Translations under genes and position numbers: made by a program
Shown: positions 24,984-32,686 of the stretch, in pieces
How the letters are laid out: each line of letters begins with the position of its first letter
Numbering within the stretch: the stretch's first letter is position 1
From: Alphaproteobacteria bacterium
Lineage (GTDB): Bacteria > Pseudomonadota > Alphaproteobacteria > Rhodospirillales > WMHbin7
DNA: 56,714 nt
Assembly (NCBI GenBank): GCA_015232335.1
Contig: JADFZV010000021.1
Coordinates: 1 to 56,714 of the forward strand
Direction: 5' to 3'
The notes under the pieces: generated by a model
What the model was told of the DNA's origin: nothing
What the model saw: the letters and a program-made list of their open reading frames with translations, nothing else
Databases searched by the model: none

Positions 24984-26389
24984 CTACTTCCGAATAACAG
25001 AATACGCCCCAGCATCGTTCTGGGGAGGCCGCCTATCATCGAATGGTATGAACCGCATATGCGCGGGTTGCCCACGCCATTGGTCAAGTACCATCATACC
25101 CCTCCTACCATTCTGAACCTCATATTGCAGAAAGATGGCCGCATGGTTTCCTGTTCCCTTGCTTTCGTAAACCCCATTTTTGAAAGTTGCAAGGGCAGTT
25201 CCCGGCTTTATGGGAGGATCCTCGAGACCCTTCAGTTTATCCCCTTCCTTCCAAGTGCCTGCCTGATCAAGGCCGGTAAGTTGTTTGACAAGCGCCGTAC
25301 ACTCTTGACTATGACCACGGTCCCTATCCTGTTGAGTGTTCAGGTACCCACCGTTGTTTTTTGCTTCTGTGACAATGTCCTCCGCTTTCTTGTCGGTTAT
25401 CCACCCCCGAGAGATATCACGGGGGCTTTCCGCAGCTATATTCGGCGGAGGCGTCTGACTGCTTGCTGAAGAGCGGCTTTCGCTACTCGCTGGCGAAGGA
25501 TCAGAGACAGGCGGCTCGCTTGCAAGGGGATAGGCCTCTGTGTCCTGTCCATACCTCACCCCATCAGTCACTCCTGTCTCCTTCTGCAAGGCCTGCTGCT
25601 TCTGCGCAAACTCGGCTTTGTAGGTTTCCATGCTCTGCCAATAGGATTTGCGCATCTGCTCGAAGTCGTAGGGTGCTTTCTCAAAAAGGCTTCGGCTATT
25701 GGCGTTCTGTTTAGACGCTTCCTCGCCAACCAGCAGGGCGCGGCGCATCGGAATCGTCTCGCCGCCCAGCGCCCCTGCCAGTTCGCGCTGAAGCGATTGC
25801 GCCTGGGCGGGATTGGTTTGCGAGGCCCGCCACAGCATGTCGGCAACGTCGGCGCGGCCAGCATGCCATTGTTCTCGACATGATATTTGAAGGTGGGAAG
25901 AATGCCGTTGAAATCCGGCGCTTTGTTGATGATTCGCGCCCAGTCGTCATGCATGAGGCGCTTCTTGCCGTCGATGCGGTGTTTGTCATCGGCGACCAAA
26001 TTTGAATTGACGGGTGTGCCCAGCAATCCACCGCCCTTGGGCACGGGGTTTTCGGGATGCTCACCCGCAAGATTCATGATGTAGGGATTTATCTTGCGCT
26101 CGTCGTTGCTTCTCACTGTCAGCGGGCCGGAGCCGTGATCGGGGGAGGGTTTAGGTGGAACGATCTGATCGAGTGCTGTCTGGCTGGGCCGCCAAGTTTG
26201 TTCCGGCATTTGCCGGGACATTGAACCGGAAGGCGCAAAGACCTGACTCGCCCAGTCGCCGCCGGTTGAGGCAGGCGGAGCAGCGGGTGTGAGCCCTGCA
26301 AAGCCATTGCCGCTGTCGTCGGTTGAATTGCCCAAAGGAACATTATTCCCGGAGGGCATGCCCTCCGCGACCGAATTGAAGCCACCCAT
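24984..26389 (-). pseudogene. BPSL0067-type (NlpC/P60-like) cell-wall hydrolase, interrupted by a frameshift
   Basis: The two halves lie in different frames. The first runs from ATG 26389 (AGGAGA ten bases upstream) and reads sensibly to about 25860. The second, from about 25855 to 24984, continues with ADVADMLWRASQTNPAQAQ. A net single-base loss in the GC run near 25845-25860 explains the break; read through, the product is about 468 residues. The N-terminal half is Gly/Pro/Ser-rich and has no signal peptide. The C-terminal 140 residues look like BPSL0067: catalytic-type cysteine in QECTALVKQLTGL, GTALATFKNGVYESKGTGNH with the partner histidine, then VLDQWRGQP. It may be a real mutation or a sequencing error. 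A candidate attenuator precedes it. Confidence 0.68.
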
Positions 26390-26424
26390 GGCGGGTCTCC
26401 TGTGATGATGGTTAAAACAACGCC

Positions 26425-26475
26425 AAAAGCCGCCCGGGGTTCCGGACGGCTTTTGGGCGCAATAAGGGCGGTAAT
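26425..26475 (-). ncRNA. Candidate leader RNA/attenuator, copy B of the duplicated element
   Basis: The predicted RNA starts with the same AUUACCGCCCUUAUUGCG as copy A and ends in a long hairpin (about 16 bp with one mismatch; CCCAAAAGCCGUCCGG against CCGGGCGGCUUUUGG) with four Us. It lies between a strong minus-strand promoter and the start of the frameshifted hydrolase gene at 26389, so most transcripts would end before the gene unless the hairpin is bypassed. CCGCCC (26471-26466) can pair with GGGCGG (26435-26430) in the descending arm, giving a possible antiterminator. It may also produce a free small RNA. Confidence 0.5.
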
Positions 26476-26482
26476 AACCTTG

Positions 26483-26511
26483 TGTATATCCTATTGCGGG
26501 ATAAGTGTCAA
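26483..26511 (-). promoter_or_regulatory. Strong sigma-70-like promoter of element copy B
   Basis: Minus strand TTGACA (26511-26506), 17-base spacer, TATACA (26488-26483): five of six -10 bases and all -35 bases match consensus. The predicted start falls seven bases on, at the conserved A of the RNA core. The promoter begins just nine bases after the K+ channel stop codon and drives leftward into the hydrolase and its partner. Confidence 0.7.
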
Positions 26512-26519
26512 GGCCCCTT

Positions 26520-27677
26520 TCAGGGGGTGTAGAGGTCGAGGCCCATCTCGGCCAGACGTTTCTCCGCCTCGGCATGGATGCGCCGCTTCAGGCTGGGATG
26601 GTCATCCAGCAGCCGCTCGAACTCATTGATCTGTAAAACCAGAAGCTGACAGGAAGAGACGGCCCGCACCGTCGCCGTGCGCTCGGTCTTGGCGATCAGG
26701 GCGATCTCGCCGAAGAAATCGCCCGTCTTCAGCCGTTTGTTCTCGCCCGTCATCTCGACCTCGACCTCGCCTGCGACGATCATGAACATGGCGTCCGCCG
26801 GATCGCCCTTGCGCACCAGCCGCTCGCCCGGCACGGCCACCTTGGGCTTAAACAAACCCGCGATATCGGCAATGGCGCTGGCATTCAACTCGGAAAATAA
26901 CGGCACTTTGGCAACCATGGTCCAGGAAATGACGAAGTCGCGCTTCTTCATTTCCTGGGCGAAGGCCGAGGCCAGAATACCGGCGGGCAGGGCGAACATG
27001 CAAAGCCCCATGACCACGGTCACGCCGCCCATCAATTTTCCAAAATCCGTATGGGGCACCACGTCGCCATAGCCCACCGTGGCCAGGGTCACGATACCCC
27101 ACCACATGGCGGCGGGAATGCTGCCGAAGGCCACGGGCTGCTCGTCACGCTCGATGTAATACATGATCGACGACATGGTCACCAGCAGCACCAGCATGAC
27201 GATTCCAGCCGAAATCAAGACGCGCCTTTCACCCTTGATGACGTCGCGCAACGTATCCAGCGCCGCCGAATAGCGCAGCAGCTTCAACAGGCGCGCCAAT
27301 CGCAAAAAGCGCAGATCGACCGAGGTCAGCATCCACAAAATCGCCGGCAGAATTGCCAGAAGATCGATGAGCGCCATCGGCGTCGCCATATAGCGCAGGC
27401 GGCCCAGCAAGGGGTGATCGTGAAAACGCTCTCGCGGATCCTCGACGCAAGCCCAGATACGCACACCATATTCGATAACGAAAATCGTAACGGAAACGAC
27501 TTCGATGAGAAGGAACGCCCAATGCCAGGACGCTTCGACATTTTTCATGGTCGAGGTGATTTCGGCCGCCACATTAAGCAGGATCAAGCCAATCAGGCAA
27601 ACCGAAGTCAGGCGCCCCCAGAACCCGGCCCCCTCTTCCACGATCCGCCATGTCTGCCAGCGCAAGCGCACTATCAT
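26520..27677 (-). CDS. Six-helix K+ channel with C-terminal cyclic-nucleotide-binding domain
   Basis: Predicted inner-membrane potassium channel of the MlotiK1/voltage-gated type. The S4-like helix DLRFLRLARLLKLLR (121-135) carries regularly spaced arginines and the selectivity filter TVGYGD is at 200-205. S6 ends near 240. After a C-linker, a cNMP-binding domain spans about 255-360, with the phosphate-binding cassette GEIALIAKTERTAT and its key arginine at 333. The whole domain order (385 residues) matches MlotiK1-like channels opened by cAMP or cGMP. It has a nine-base gap from the EamA transporter start. Confidence 0.9.
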   Translation of the reverse strand: MIVRLRWQTWRIVEEGAGFWGRLTSVCLIGLILLNVAAEITSTMKNVEASWHWAFLLIEVVSVTIFVIEYGVRIWACVEDPRERFHDHPLLGRLRYMATPMALIDLLAILPAILWMLTSVDLRFLRLARLLKLLRYSAALDTLRDVIKGERRVLISAGIVMLVLLVTMSSIMYYIERDEQPVAFGSIPAAMWWGIVTLATVGYGDVVPHTDFGKLMGGVTVVMGLCMFALPAGILASAFAQEMKKRDFVISWTMVAKVPLFSELNASAIADIAGLFKPKVAVPGERLVRKGDPADAMFMIVAGEVEVEMTGENKRLKTGDFFGEIALIAKTERTATVRAVSSCQLLVLQINEFERLLDDHPSLKRRIHAEAEKRLAEMGLDLYTP

Positions 27678-27686
27678 AGCGCCATC

Positions 27687-28568
27687 TTAGCGGGAAGACT
27701 TCAGGCTTGCCAGACCGATGCCCGCGAAAATCAGCCCCAGCCCCGCCGCATGGTAAAGCTGGAAGCTTTCGCCCAGAAAGAACACAGCCAGCAGGGCTGC
27801 GAACAGCGGGGTCAGATAGGTGAACTGCCCGGCTAGGCCAGCACCCAGGCGCACCACGCCCTCGTTCCAGCAGATATAGGCCAGCACCGAGGCGCAGACC
27901 GCCACATAGATCACCGCCCCCAGATTGACCCAGGTGAGTGCGGGAGCCCGTCCCTGGGCCAACTCGGCCAGATGCAGCGGCAGCAGGAAAGGGGTGCCGA
28001 TAAGCGCCAGCCAGGTCAGCAGGACCAGGGGCTTGATGCCGGTCGGATAACGGCGCAGGGCCACGGAATAAACACCCCAGGACAAAGTGGCGGCCAGTAC
28101 CCACAGATCGCCGGGTTCAAAGGAAAAGGCCGCCAGCACGGCAAGGTCTCCGCGTCCGATCACCGCCAGCAGCCCGGCAAAGGAAAGAGCCAGACCGGCC
28201 AAGGCCAGAGGTTTCGGACGCTCGCCCAGCCACAGCCAGGACAACAGGATCGTCACCAGCGGCAAGGACGAAGCCACGATCATGGCATTGATCGCCGTCG
28301 TGCTGGTCAGTGCCTGATAGAGCATCGTGTTGTAGGCCGATACCGAAGCCAGGGCCATGAAGACCAGAAAGGGAAGCTGCCGCTTCACCTTCGGCCATTC
28401 GCGGATCAGATCGCCCCTTGTCAGCAAGACGAGAATCGCCGCCGCCAAAACCCAGCGCCAAAAGGACAGCGCCATCGGCGGCATGCCGCCATCGGCCAGC
28501 ACGGCGCGGCTGATCACGGCATTGCCCGCCCACATCAGCGGCGGAACGATCAGCAGCAGATAAATCAC
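27687..28568 (-). CDS. EamA/RhaT family transporter (DMT superfamily)
   Basis: Ten-helix inner-membrane exporter of the drug/metabolite transporter superfamily, made of two EamA repeats of about 140 residues. Motifs: PPLMWAGNAVISRAVLADGG at the first helix, NTMLYQALTSTTAINAMIV in repeat one, and a matching LGAGLAGQFTYLTPLFAALL in repeat two. The length of 293 residues is typical. The substrate (amino acid, purine or metabolite) cannot be read from the sequence. Its start overlaps the upstream YbaK-type gene by four bases. Confidence 0.87.
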   Translation of the reverse strand: MIYLLLIVPPLMWAGNAVISRAVLADGGMPPMALSFWRWVLAAAILVLLTRGDLIREWPKVKRQLPFLVFMALASVSAYNTMLYQALTSTTAINAMIVASSLPLVTILLSWLWLGERPKPLALAGLALSFAGLLAVIGRGDLAVLAAFSFEPGDLWVLAATLSWGVYSVALRRYPTGIKPLVLLTWLALIGTPFLLPLHLAELAQGRAPALTWVNLGAVIYVAVCASVLAYICWNEGVVRLGAGLAGQFTYLTPLFAALLAVFFLGESFQLYHAAGLGLIFAGIGLASLKSSR

Positions 28569-29059
28569 AGCGTCACCAGCCTGGGCGCATGGGAGATGGA
28601 TTTCAGGAAGGTCACTAGGCCCTCGGGTGAAATCAGGGTGCTGGCCGTGTTTTCCAGGGGATGAAAAGCCAGCTGCGCATCGCCCATCATGGCCTTGTCG
28701 AGCACACAGATCACGCTTTTTGCCCTATCGTTGATCAGAGCGAAGGGGGTTACAGAACCGGGTTCGATGAACAAGGTGGCGCGCAAACGGTCGGCGGAAC
28801 CGAAACTCAAACGCGCCGAGCCGATGCGGTCGGGCAGGGTCTTCAAATCGACCTTGCGGGCGATGGGGCATGAGACCAGCCACATCTGTTCCTTGGCGTC
28901 CTTCAAAAACAGATTCTTGCAATGCGTTCCAGGAATGCCCCGCCAATGCTCCTCCCCATCCGCCACCGTGAAAATGGGCGGATGATCGAAGGTTTCTGCC
29001 TTGATTCCCTCGGCTTCCAGATAGGTCAGCAGACTGGCGCGGGTGTGGGGGATGCTCAT
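28565..29059 (-). CDS. YbaK/ProX-type aminoacyl-tRNA editing protein
   Basis: Free-standing trans-editing domain related to ProXp-ala/PrdX, which hydrolyses mischarged Ala-tRNA(Pro) or similar products. The family core is present: KNLFLKDAKEQMWLVSCP with the catalytic lysine of the K-x2-F pattern, RKVDLKTLPDR, and the late GDAQLAFHPLENTAS strand. The length of 164 residues suits PrdX. The precise tRNA substrate is not deducible by eye. It heads the minus-strand run of three genes ending with the K+ channel. Confidence 0.85.
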   Translation of the reverse strand: MSIPHTRASLLTYLEAEGIKAETFDHPPIFTVADGEEHWRGIPGTHCKNLFLKDAKEQMWLVSCPIARKVDLKTLPDRIGSARLSFGSADRLRATLFIEPGSVTPFALINDRAKSVICVLDKAMMGDAQLAFHPLENTASTLISPEGLVTFLKSISHAPRLVTL

Positions 29060-29073
29060 GAGACCTTATAGCG

Positions 29074-29103
29074 ACACGGATGGACATGGATCAACACGGA
29101 TGC
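29074..29103. repeat. Three imperfect 10-bp tandem repeats
   Basis: Units ACACGGATGG, ACATGGATCA and ACACGGATGC follow each other in the intergenic region just upstream of the YbaK-type gene. They resemble short ACACGGATG repeat clusters scattered in other proteobacterial genomes. The repeat is noncoding. Confidence 0.6.
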
Positions 29104-29144
29104 ACCCCCTAATCCATCTTGGAAGGCACTAATATTGCTAAATT

Positions 29145-29204
29145 GTCACCCCCGGGCTTGACCCGGGGGGCCATCTAGATGCCCGGATCAAGTCCGGGCA
29201 TGAC
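29145..29204. repeat. REP-like palindromic element (two hairpins)
   Basis: A 60-bp unit beginning GTCACCC and ending GGGCATGAC contains two inverted repeats, CCCGGGCTTGACCCGGG and GCCCGGATCAAGTCCGGGC. This form is a familiar dispersed intergenic repeat of alphaproteobacteria. It lies between divergent genes and marks the left edge of an AT-richer segment. It could affect transcription but more probably is a non-autonomous repeat. Confidence 0.75.
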
Positions 29205-29296
29205 GATTTTTACATCTTTGAACTTCTTTCCTAAAACAAGCATCCGATATAACCTGTTCTCGCACAAGTTGGCGTTACTTATAGCTGGGGGTTACC

Positions 29297-30166
29297 ATGA
29301 CGGCAAAAAAACTGGAAACCGAACATAAAGGAAAGAAATTGTGCTTCGTCATCGGCCCCATCGGACAGGAGGGCACCGAAACCCGCGACAAGGCGGACTG
29401 GCTGCTCCATTTTGTCAAGGGAGCGGTCGAGCCGCTAGATTATGAGGTGAAGCGCGCCGACGAAATCAGCGAACCTGGCTCAATCACGCACCAAATCATC
29501 AACGCCATATACGAAGCCGAACTTGTCATCGCAGATTTGACCGGCCATAACGCCAACGCATTTTATGAGCTGGCGATCAGACATTCCGTGCAAAAGCCCG
29601 TCATCCACATGATCGAGGAGGGCGCTTCCATCCCCTTCGACATCAAAGACCATCGCACGATTTTCTACAGCCCCAGCAACCCCCGGAAAATGCTGGTGCC
29701 GATGGAAAAGTTGGTAGAGCAGATCGAAGCAATTTCTAAGCCTGATTTCGCAGTGTCGAATCCGATTTCCCAAGCTCTGGCTATCAAGAAAATGGAAGCC
29801 TCACCGGACAAGCATGGTCAAATGTTGGTGGGGATTATTAATCGTATGGATTATCTTGAAGACCGCTTAATCAACAAAAGCTATGCCGAGATTATGCGCC
29901 GTGAATACGCCTCTAGAGATGAAAATTCCAGTGCTGGTGGTAGAGGGCTTTTCGGCATGAAAAATGATTCTATTCGCGGTGCATTGGGGTTGCTAGGCGA
30001 AGCTCTCACTGATAACCAGACGGTAAACAACCGGAATCTTGGAGATCTAGACAAAATTGCGCGATATAACAAGATGAGGAAGAATAGAGTGGAGATGATT
30101 AAGGCCCTTGAGGCAAAGACAGGCAAAAAGCACCTCCTTTCTTTTCCTTCTGACAAGGACACATAA
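29297..30166 (+). CDS. Nucleoside deoxyribosyltransferase/TIR-like fold protein of unknown function
   Basis: A 289-residue cytoplasmic protein. Residues 15-125 show the pattern of a nucleotide-binding TIR/NDT-type Rossmann domain: CFVIGPIGQEG at 16-26, KRADEI at 52-57, and the diagnostic ELVIADLTGHNANAFYELAI at 75-94, whose E91 sits where the catalytic glutamate lies in the NDT, TIR and SIR2-like NAD hydrolases. The rest (150-289) is charged, helical and unrecognised. The C-terminal part is AT-richer than the neighbours and REP-like repeats lie upstream, suggesting transfer. Such domains occur in antiphage NAD-depletion systems and in metabolic enzymes; I cannot say which applies. It is ten bases from the next gene. 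Confidence 0.62.
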   Translation: MTAKKLETEHKGKKLCFVIGPIGQEGTETRDKADWLLHFVKGAVEPLDYEVKRADEISEPGSITHQIINAIYEAELVIADLTGHNANAFYELAIRHSVQKPVIHMIEEGASIPFDIKDHRTIFYSPSNPRKMLVPMEKLVEQIEAISKPDFAVSNPISQALAIKKMEASPDKHGQMLVGIINRMDYLEDRLINKSYAEIMRREYASRDENSSAGGRGLFGMKNDSIRGALGLLGEALTDNQTVNNRNLGDLDKIARYNKMRKNRVEMIKALEAKTGKKHLLSFPSDKDT

Positions 30167-30175
30167 TCCCCTCCC

Positions 30176-31030
30176 ATGTCCATCCCCGATCTTCTGCTTG
30201 CCACCCTGGTCATGACCATCTGGGGATTCAATTTCGTCGTCGCCAAACTGGGTGTGGGCGAAATCCCCGGCCTTCTGCTGACGGCGCTTCGCTTTGCCCT
30301 GGTGGCCCTGTTGCTGCTGCCCTTCCATCGCCCCACCTTTGGCGAATTAAAGCCGCTGGCCCTGCTTTCCTTTACCCTGGGGGTGATGCATTTCGGGCTG
30401 TTGTTCGTGGGGCTGCAGGGAATCGATGCGGCGGCTAGCGCCATCGTCATTCAGTTGCAGGTCCCCTTCAGCGCGCTGCTGGCTTTTCTGTTCTTCAAGG
30501 AGAGCTTAGGGATCGGGCGCTTTATCGGCATGGCGCTGGCCTTTTCAGGGGTCGTGCTGCTGGCGGGCGAGCCCCAGCGCATCGACCTATCGGGGCTTGT
30601 TCTGGTCATCATCTCCGCCTTTGGCTTTGCCGCCTCGACCATGGTCATGAAACGCGCAAAACCCATCCATCCGTTTGTCCTAACGGGGGGCGTCTGCGCC
30701 TTGGGTGTGCCTCAATTGCTGCTGTTATCTCTGATCTTCGAAACCGACCAGATCAGCCGGTTGGCCGAAGCCAGCTGGATCGGCTGGGGGGCCGTGGTCT
30801 ATACCGCCGTCTTCGCCTCGCTGGTGGCGCACAGCCTGTGGTACAAGCTGGTGCGCCGCTATCCGGTGAATGTCATCGTTCCCTTCTCGCTTCTGGCCCC
30901 GGTGCTGGGTATTCTGTCGGGCGTTCTGTTGCTGGGCGAGCCCTTCGGCCTGCACAAGGCCCTGGGGGCGCTGGCAACATTATCCGGTGTGGCTTTGATT
31001 CAAGTTCTTTCGGCAAGAAAGTCGACATGA
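30176..31030 (+). CDS. EamA family transporter (DMT superfamily)
   Basis: Second ten-helix exporter of the drug/metabolite transporter superfamily in this window, 284 residues. The N-terminal PDLLLATLVMTIWGFNFVVA helix, the repeat-one motif GIDAAASAIVIQLQVPFSALL and the repeat-two motif NVIVPFSLLAPVLGILSG are typical. It is not a duplicate of the transporter at 27687-28568; they differ throughout. Close relatives include YedA/RhtA-type amino-acid or metabolite exporters. The stop overlaps the amidase start by four bases. Confidence 0.87.
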   Translation: MSIPDLLLATLVMTIWGFNFVVAKLGVGEIPGLLLTALRFALVALLLLPFHRPTFGELKPLALLSFTLGVMHFGLLFVGLQGIDAAASAIVIQLQVPFSALLAFLFFKESLGIGRFIGMALAFSGVVLLAGEPQRIDLSGLVLVIISAFGFAASTMVMKRAKPIHPFVLTGGVCALGVPQLLLLSLIFETDQISRLAEASWIGWGAVVYTAVFASLVAHSLWYKLVRRYPVNVIVPFSLLAPVLGILSGVLLLGEPFGLHKALGALATLSGVALIQVLSARKST

Positions 31031-31701
31031 GACGGTTCGATTCACCTTCGCCCAATCATGATGAGCGACCAGATGGCCCCCCCATCGACATGCTGGTGCT
31101 GCATTATACTGGCATGCAAAGTGCGAAGGAGGCGCTGGCCCGCCTTGCCGACCCCGCGGCCAAGGTAAGCGCCCATTACCTGATCGACGAAGACGGCAGC
31201 ATTCACGCCCTGGTGCCGGAAACGCGCAGGGCCTGGCATGCGGGTCTGGCGTGCTGGCGGGATCAGCGCGATATCAATGCGCGCTCGATCGGCATCGAAC
31301 TGGTCAATCCCGGCCATGAATTCGGCTATCGCGGCTTTCCCGAGACGCAGATGACGGGGCTGATCGATCTGGCGACAGAGATTCTGTCTCGCCACCCCAT
31401 TGCACCCCGCAATGTGGTGGGCCATGCCGACGTGGCGCCCACGCGCAAGCAAGACCCCGGCGAATTCTTCGATTGGAAGCGACTGGCGGATTGCGGCATC
31501 GGCCTGTGGCCCAACAACACCCAGCCCGGTCAGGCCGTGCATCTCATTCCCCGCCTGCACCTGTATGGCTATGATATCTCGGACCCTGATGCCGCCGTTC
31601 TGGCCTTCCAGCGCCATTTCAGGCCAACCAGAACCGATGGCATTGCCGACGCAGAATGCGCCGGACTGCTTGACGCGCTGCTCTTGCTGGTTCAGGAATA
31701 G
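31027..31701 (+). CDS. N-acetylmuramoyl-L-alanine amidase (AmiD/AmpD type)
   Basis: Zinc amidase of the Amidase_2 family that cleaves the lactyl-amide bond between N-acetylmuramic acid and the stem peptide. The zinc ligands are in MLVLHYTGM (first His) and in GHADVAPTRKQDPGEFF (second His and Asp), with ARSIGIELVNPG in the middle. A C-terminal helical part (about 180-224) resembles the peptidoglycan-binding tail of AmiD. No signal peptide or lipobox follows the ATG at 31027, which overlaps the transporter stop. That suggests a cytoplasmic recycling role like AmpD, though the domain order is closer to AmiD. Confidence 0.88.
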   Translation: MRRFDSPSPNHDERPDGPPIDMLVLHYTGMQSAKEALARLADPAAKVSAHYLIDEDGSIHALVPETRRAWHAGLACWRDQRDINARSIGIELVNPGHEFGYRGFPETQMTGLIDLATEILSRHPIAPRNVVGHADVAPTRKQDPGEFFDWKRLADCGIGLWPNNTQPGQAVHLIPRLHLYGYDISDPDAAVLAFQRHFRPTRTDGIADAECAGLLDALLLLVQE

Positions 31702-31703
31702 CA

Positions 31704-32092
31704 AACCAGATGGCCAGGTGACCGCTGCCGGTGCAAGCCGGGAGAGGAAAGTCCGGGCTCCACGGAAACACGGTGCCGGGTAATCCCCGGCGGGGGCGAC
31801 CCCAGGGAAAGTGCCACAGAGAGCTGAACCGCCGTTTTGCTGCGGCAAAACGGTAAGGGTGAAAAGGTGCGGTAAGAGCGCACCGCGCGACCGGCAACGG
31901 AAGCGGCAGGGCAAACCCCACCGGGAGCAAGGCCAAATAGGGGCGGTACGCTGGGCAACCAGCACTCGGCGTTTCCGGGAGCGCCGCCCGGGTCGGCTGC
32001 TAAAGATGCCAGGTAACTGGCATCGTAGAGGAATGGTCACCCAGCGCCCGCAAGGGCGTGGACAGAACCCGGCTTACAGGCCATCTGGTTTT
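31704..32092 (+). ncRNA. rnpB: RNase P RNA (type A)
   Basis: Catalytic RNA that trims tRNA 5' leaders. The universal P4 strands are visible: GAGGAAAGTCCGGGCTCC near 31744-31761 and ACAGAACCCGGCTTACAGG near 32062-32080. The 5' AACCAGATGG (31704-31713) pairs perfectly with CCATCTGGTT at 32081-32090 to form P1, and a T-rich tract follows as terminator. The size of about 390 nt is normal. It starts right after the amidase stop codon. Confidence 0.95.
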
Positions 32093-32288
32093 TCTTCTTG
32101 TCCCTCGCCGGGCGCGAGCGAAGCTCGCTTGGCCGCGGCCTCAATGGCCGCTGATTTCTTCCCTTCTGACGTCAACATTCCATAAAATTCGATACAATTA
32201 TTTTTCAAGTTTTGCCAACAAAGTGCGATGTATTTCCATCAATAAAAAATATTCGACAAGTATTCGCGGTCCATGCATCGTCGTGGCC

Positions 32289-32654
32289 ATGGAAACAAAA
32301 CGCTCCCTTTTCCTGTCCATCCTCGCCCTGCTGGCCGCCTTGCACAGCCACCCGGTTTTTGCCGCCGAAATCGCCCTGCGCGACCAGGGGCTTTTGACCG
32401 AAAACGAAAAGGAAGCCATCCGCAGCATGCAAGCCTTGATGGGAAATCGCGCCGACGCCCAATATGCCATCGGCAGGATTTTTGAGCGCGGCGGACTTGA
32501 GCGCGAAGCGCGCACTTGGATTCAAAAAAGCGCCCATGCCGGTTATGTGCAGGCCAAGCTTTGGATCGCCGAACAGCAGATGAAAGCCGCCTTCCGGGGC
32601 GACCAGGGACGCATGCTGGTCTCATCGCGAAGGGCAATGGCCGGGAGCGAATAG
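32289..32654 (+). CDS. Secreted small Sel1-repeat-like protein
   Basis: A 121-residue product with a signal peptide (LSILALLAALHSHPVFAAE, cleavage near residue 25). The mature part holds one to two Sel1/TPR-like helical repeats: ADAQYAIGRIFERGGLEREA and SAHAGYVQAKLWIAEQQMKA. Sel1 repeats mediate protein contacts; here the array is very short, so the protein may be an adaptor or a remnant. GTG at 32283 is an alternative start. The 195-base region between rnpB and this gene is AT-rich and probably holds its promoter; a GC-rich hairpin (GCGAGCGAAGCTCGC) comes first. Confidence 0.62.
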   Translation: METKRSLFLSILALLAALHSHPVFAAEIALRDQGLLTENEKEAIRSMQALMGNRADAQYAIGRIFERGGLEREARTWIQKSAHAGYVQAKLWIAEQQMKAAFRGDQGRMLVSSRRAMAGSE

Positions 32655-32686
32655 GGATTTATCCGCTCCATCCTGTACGAGAGGCT

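Noticed and set aside
24876..25469. Plus-strand 197-codon frame over the hydrolase gene
   Set aside because: Overlaps two better-supported minus-strand genes and encodes no recognisable protein.
19887..26511. Duplicated element considered as transposon ends or attachment sites flanking 6.5 kb
   Set aside because: The copies are direct repeats with promoter and terminator structure, there is no transposase or integrase between them, and the genes between are ordinary envelope genes.
29145..29204. Palindromic repeats considered as a CRISPR array
   Set aside because: Only one unit with two hairpins, no regular spacers, and no cas genes in the window.
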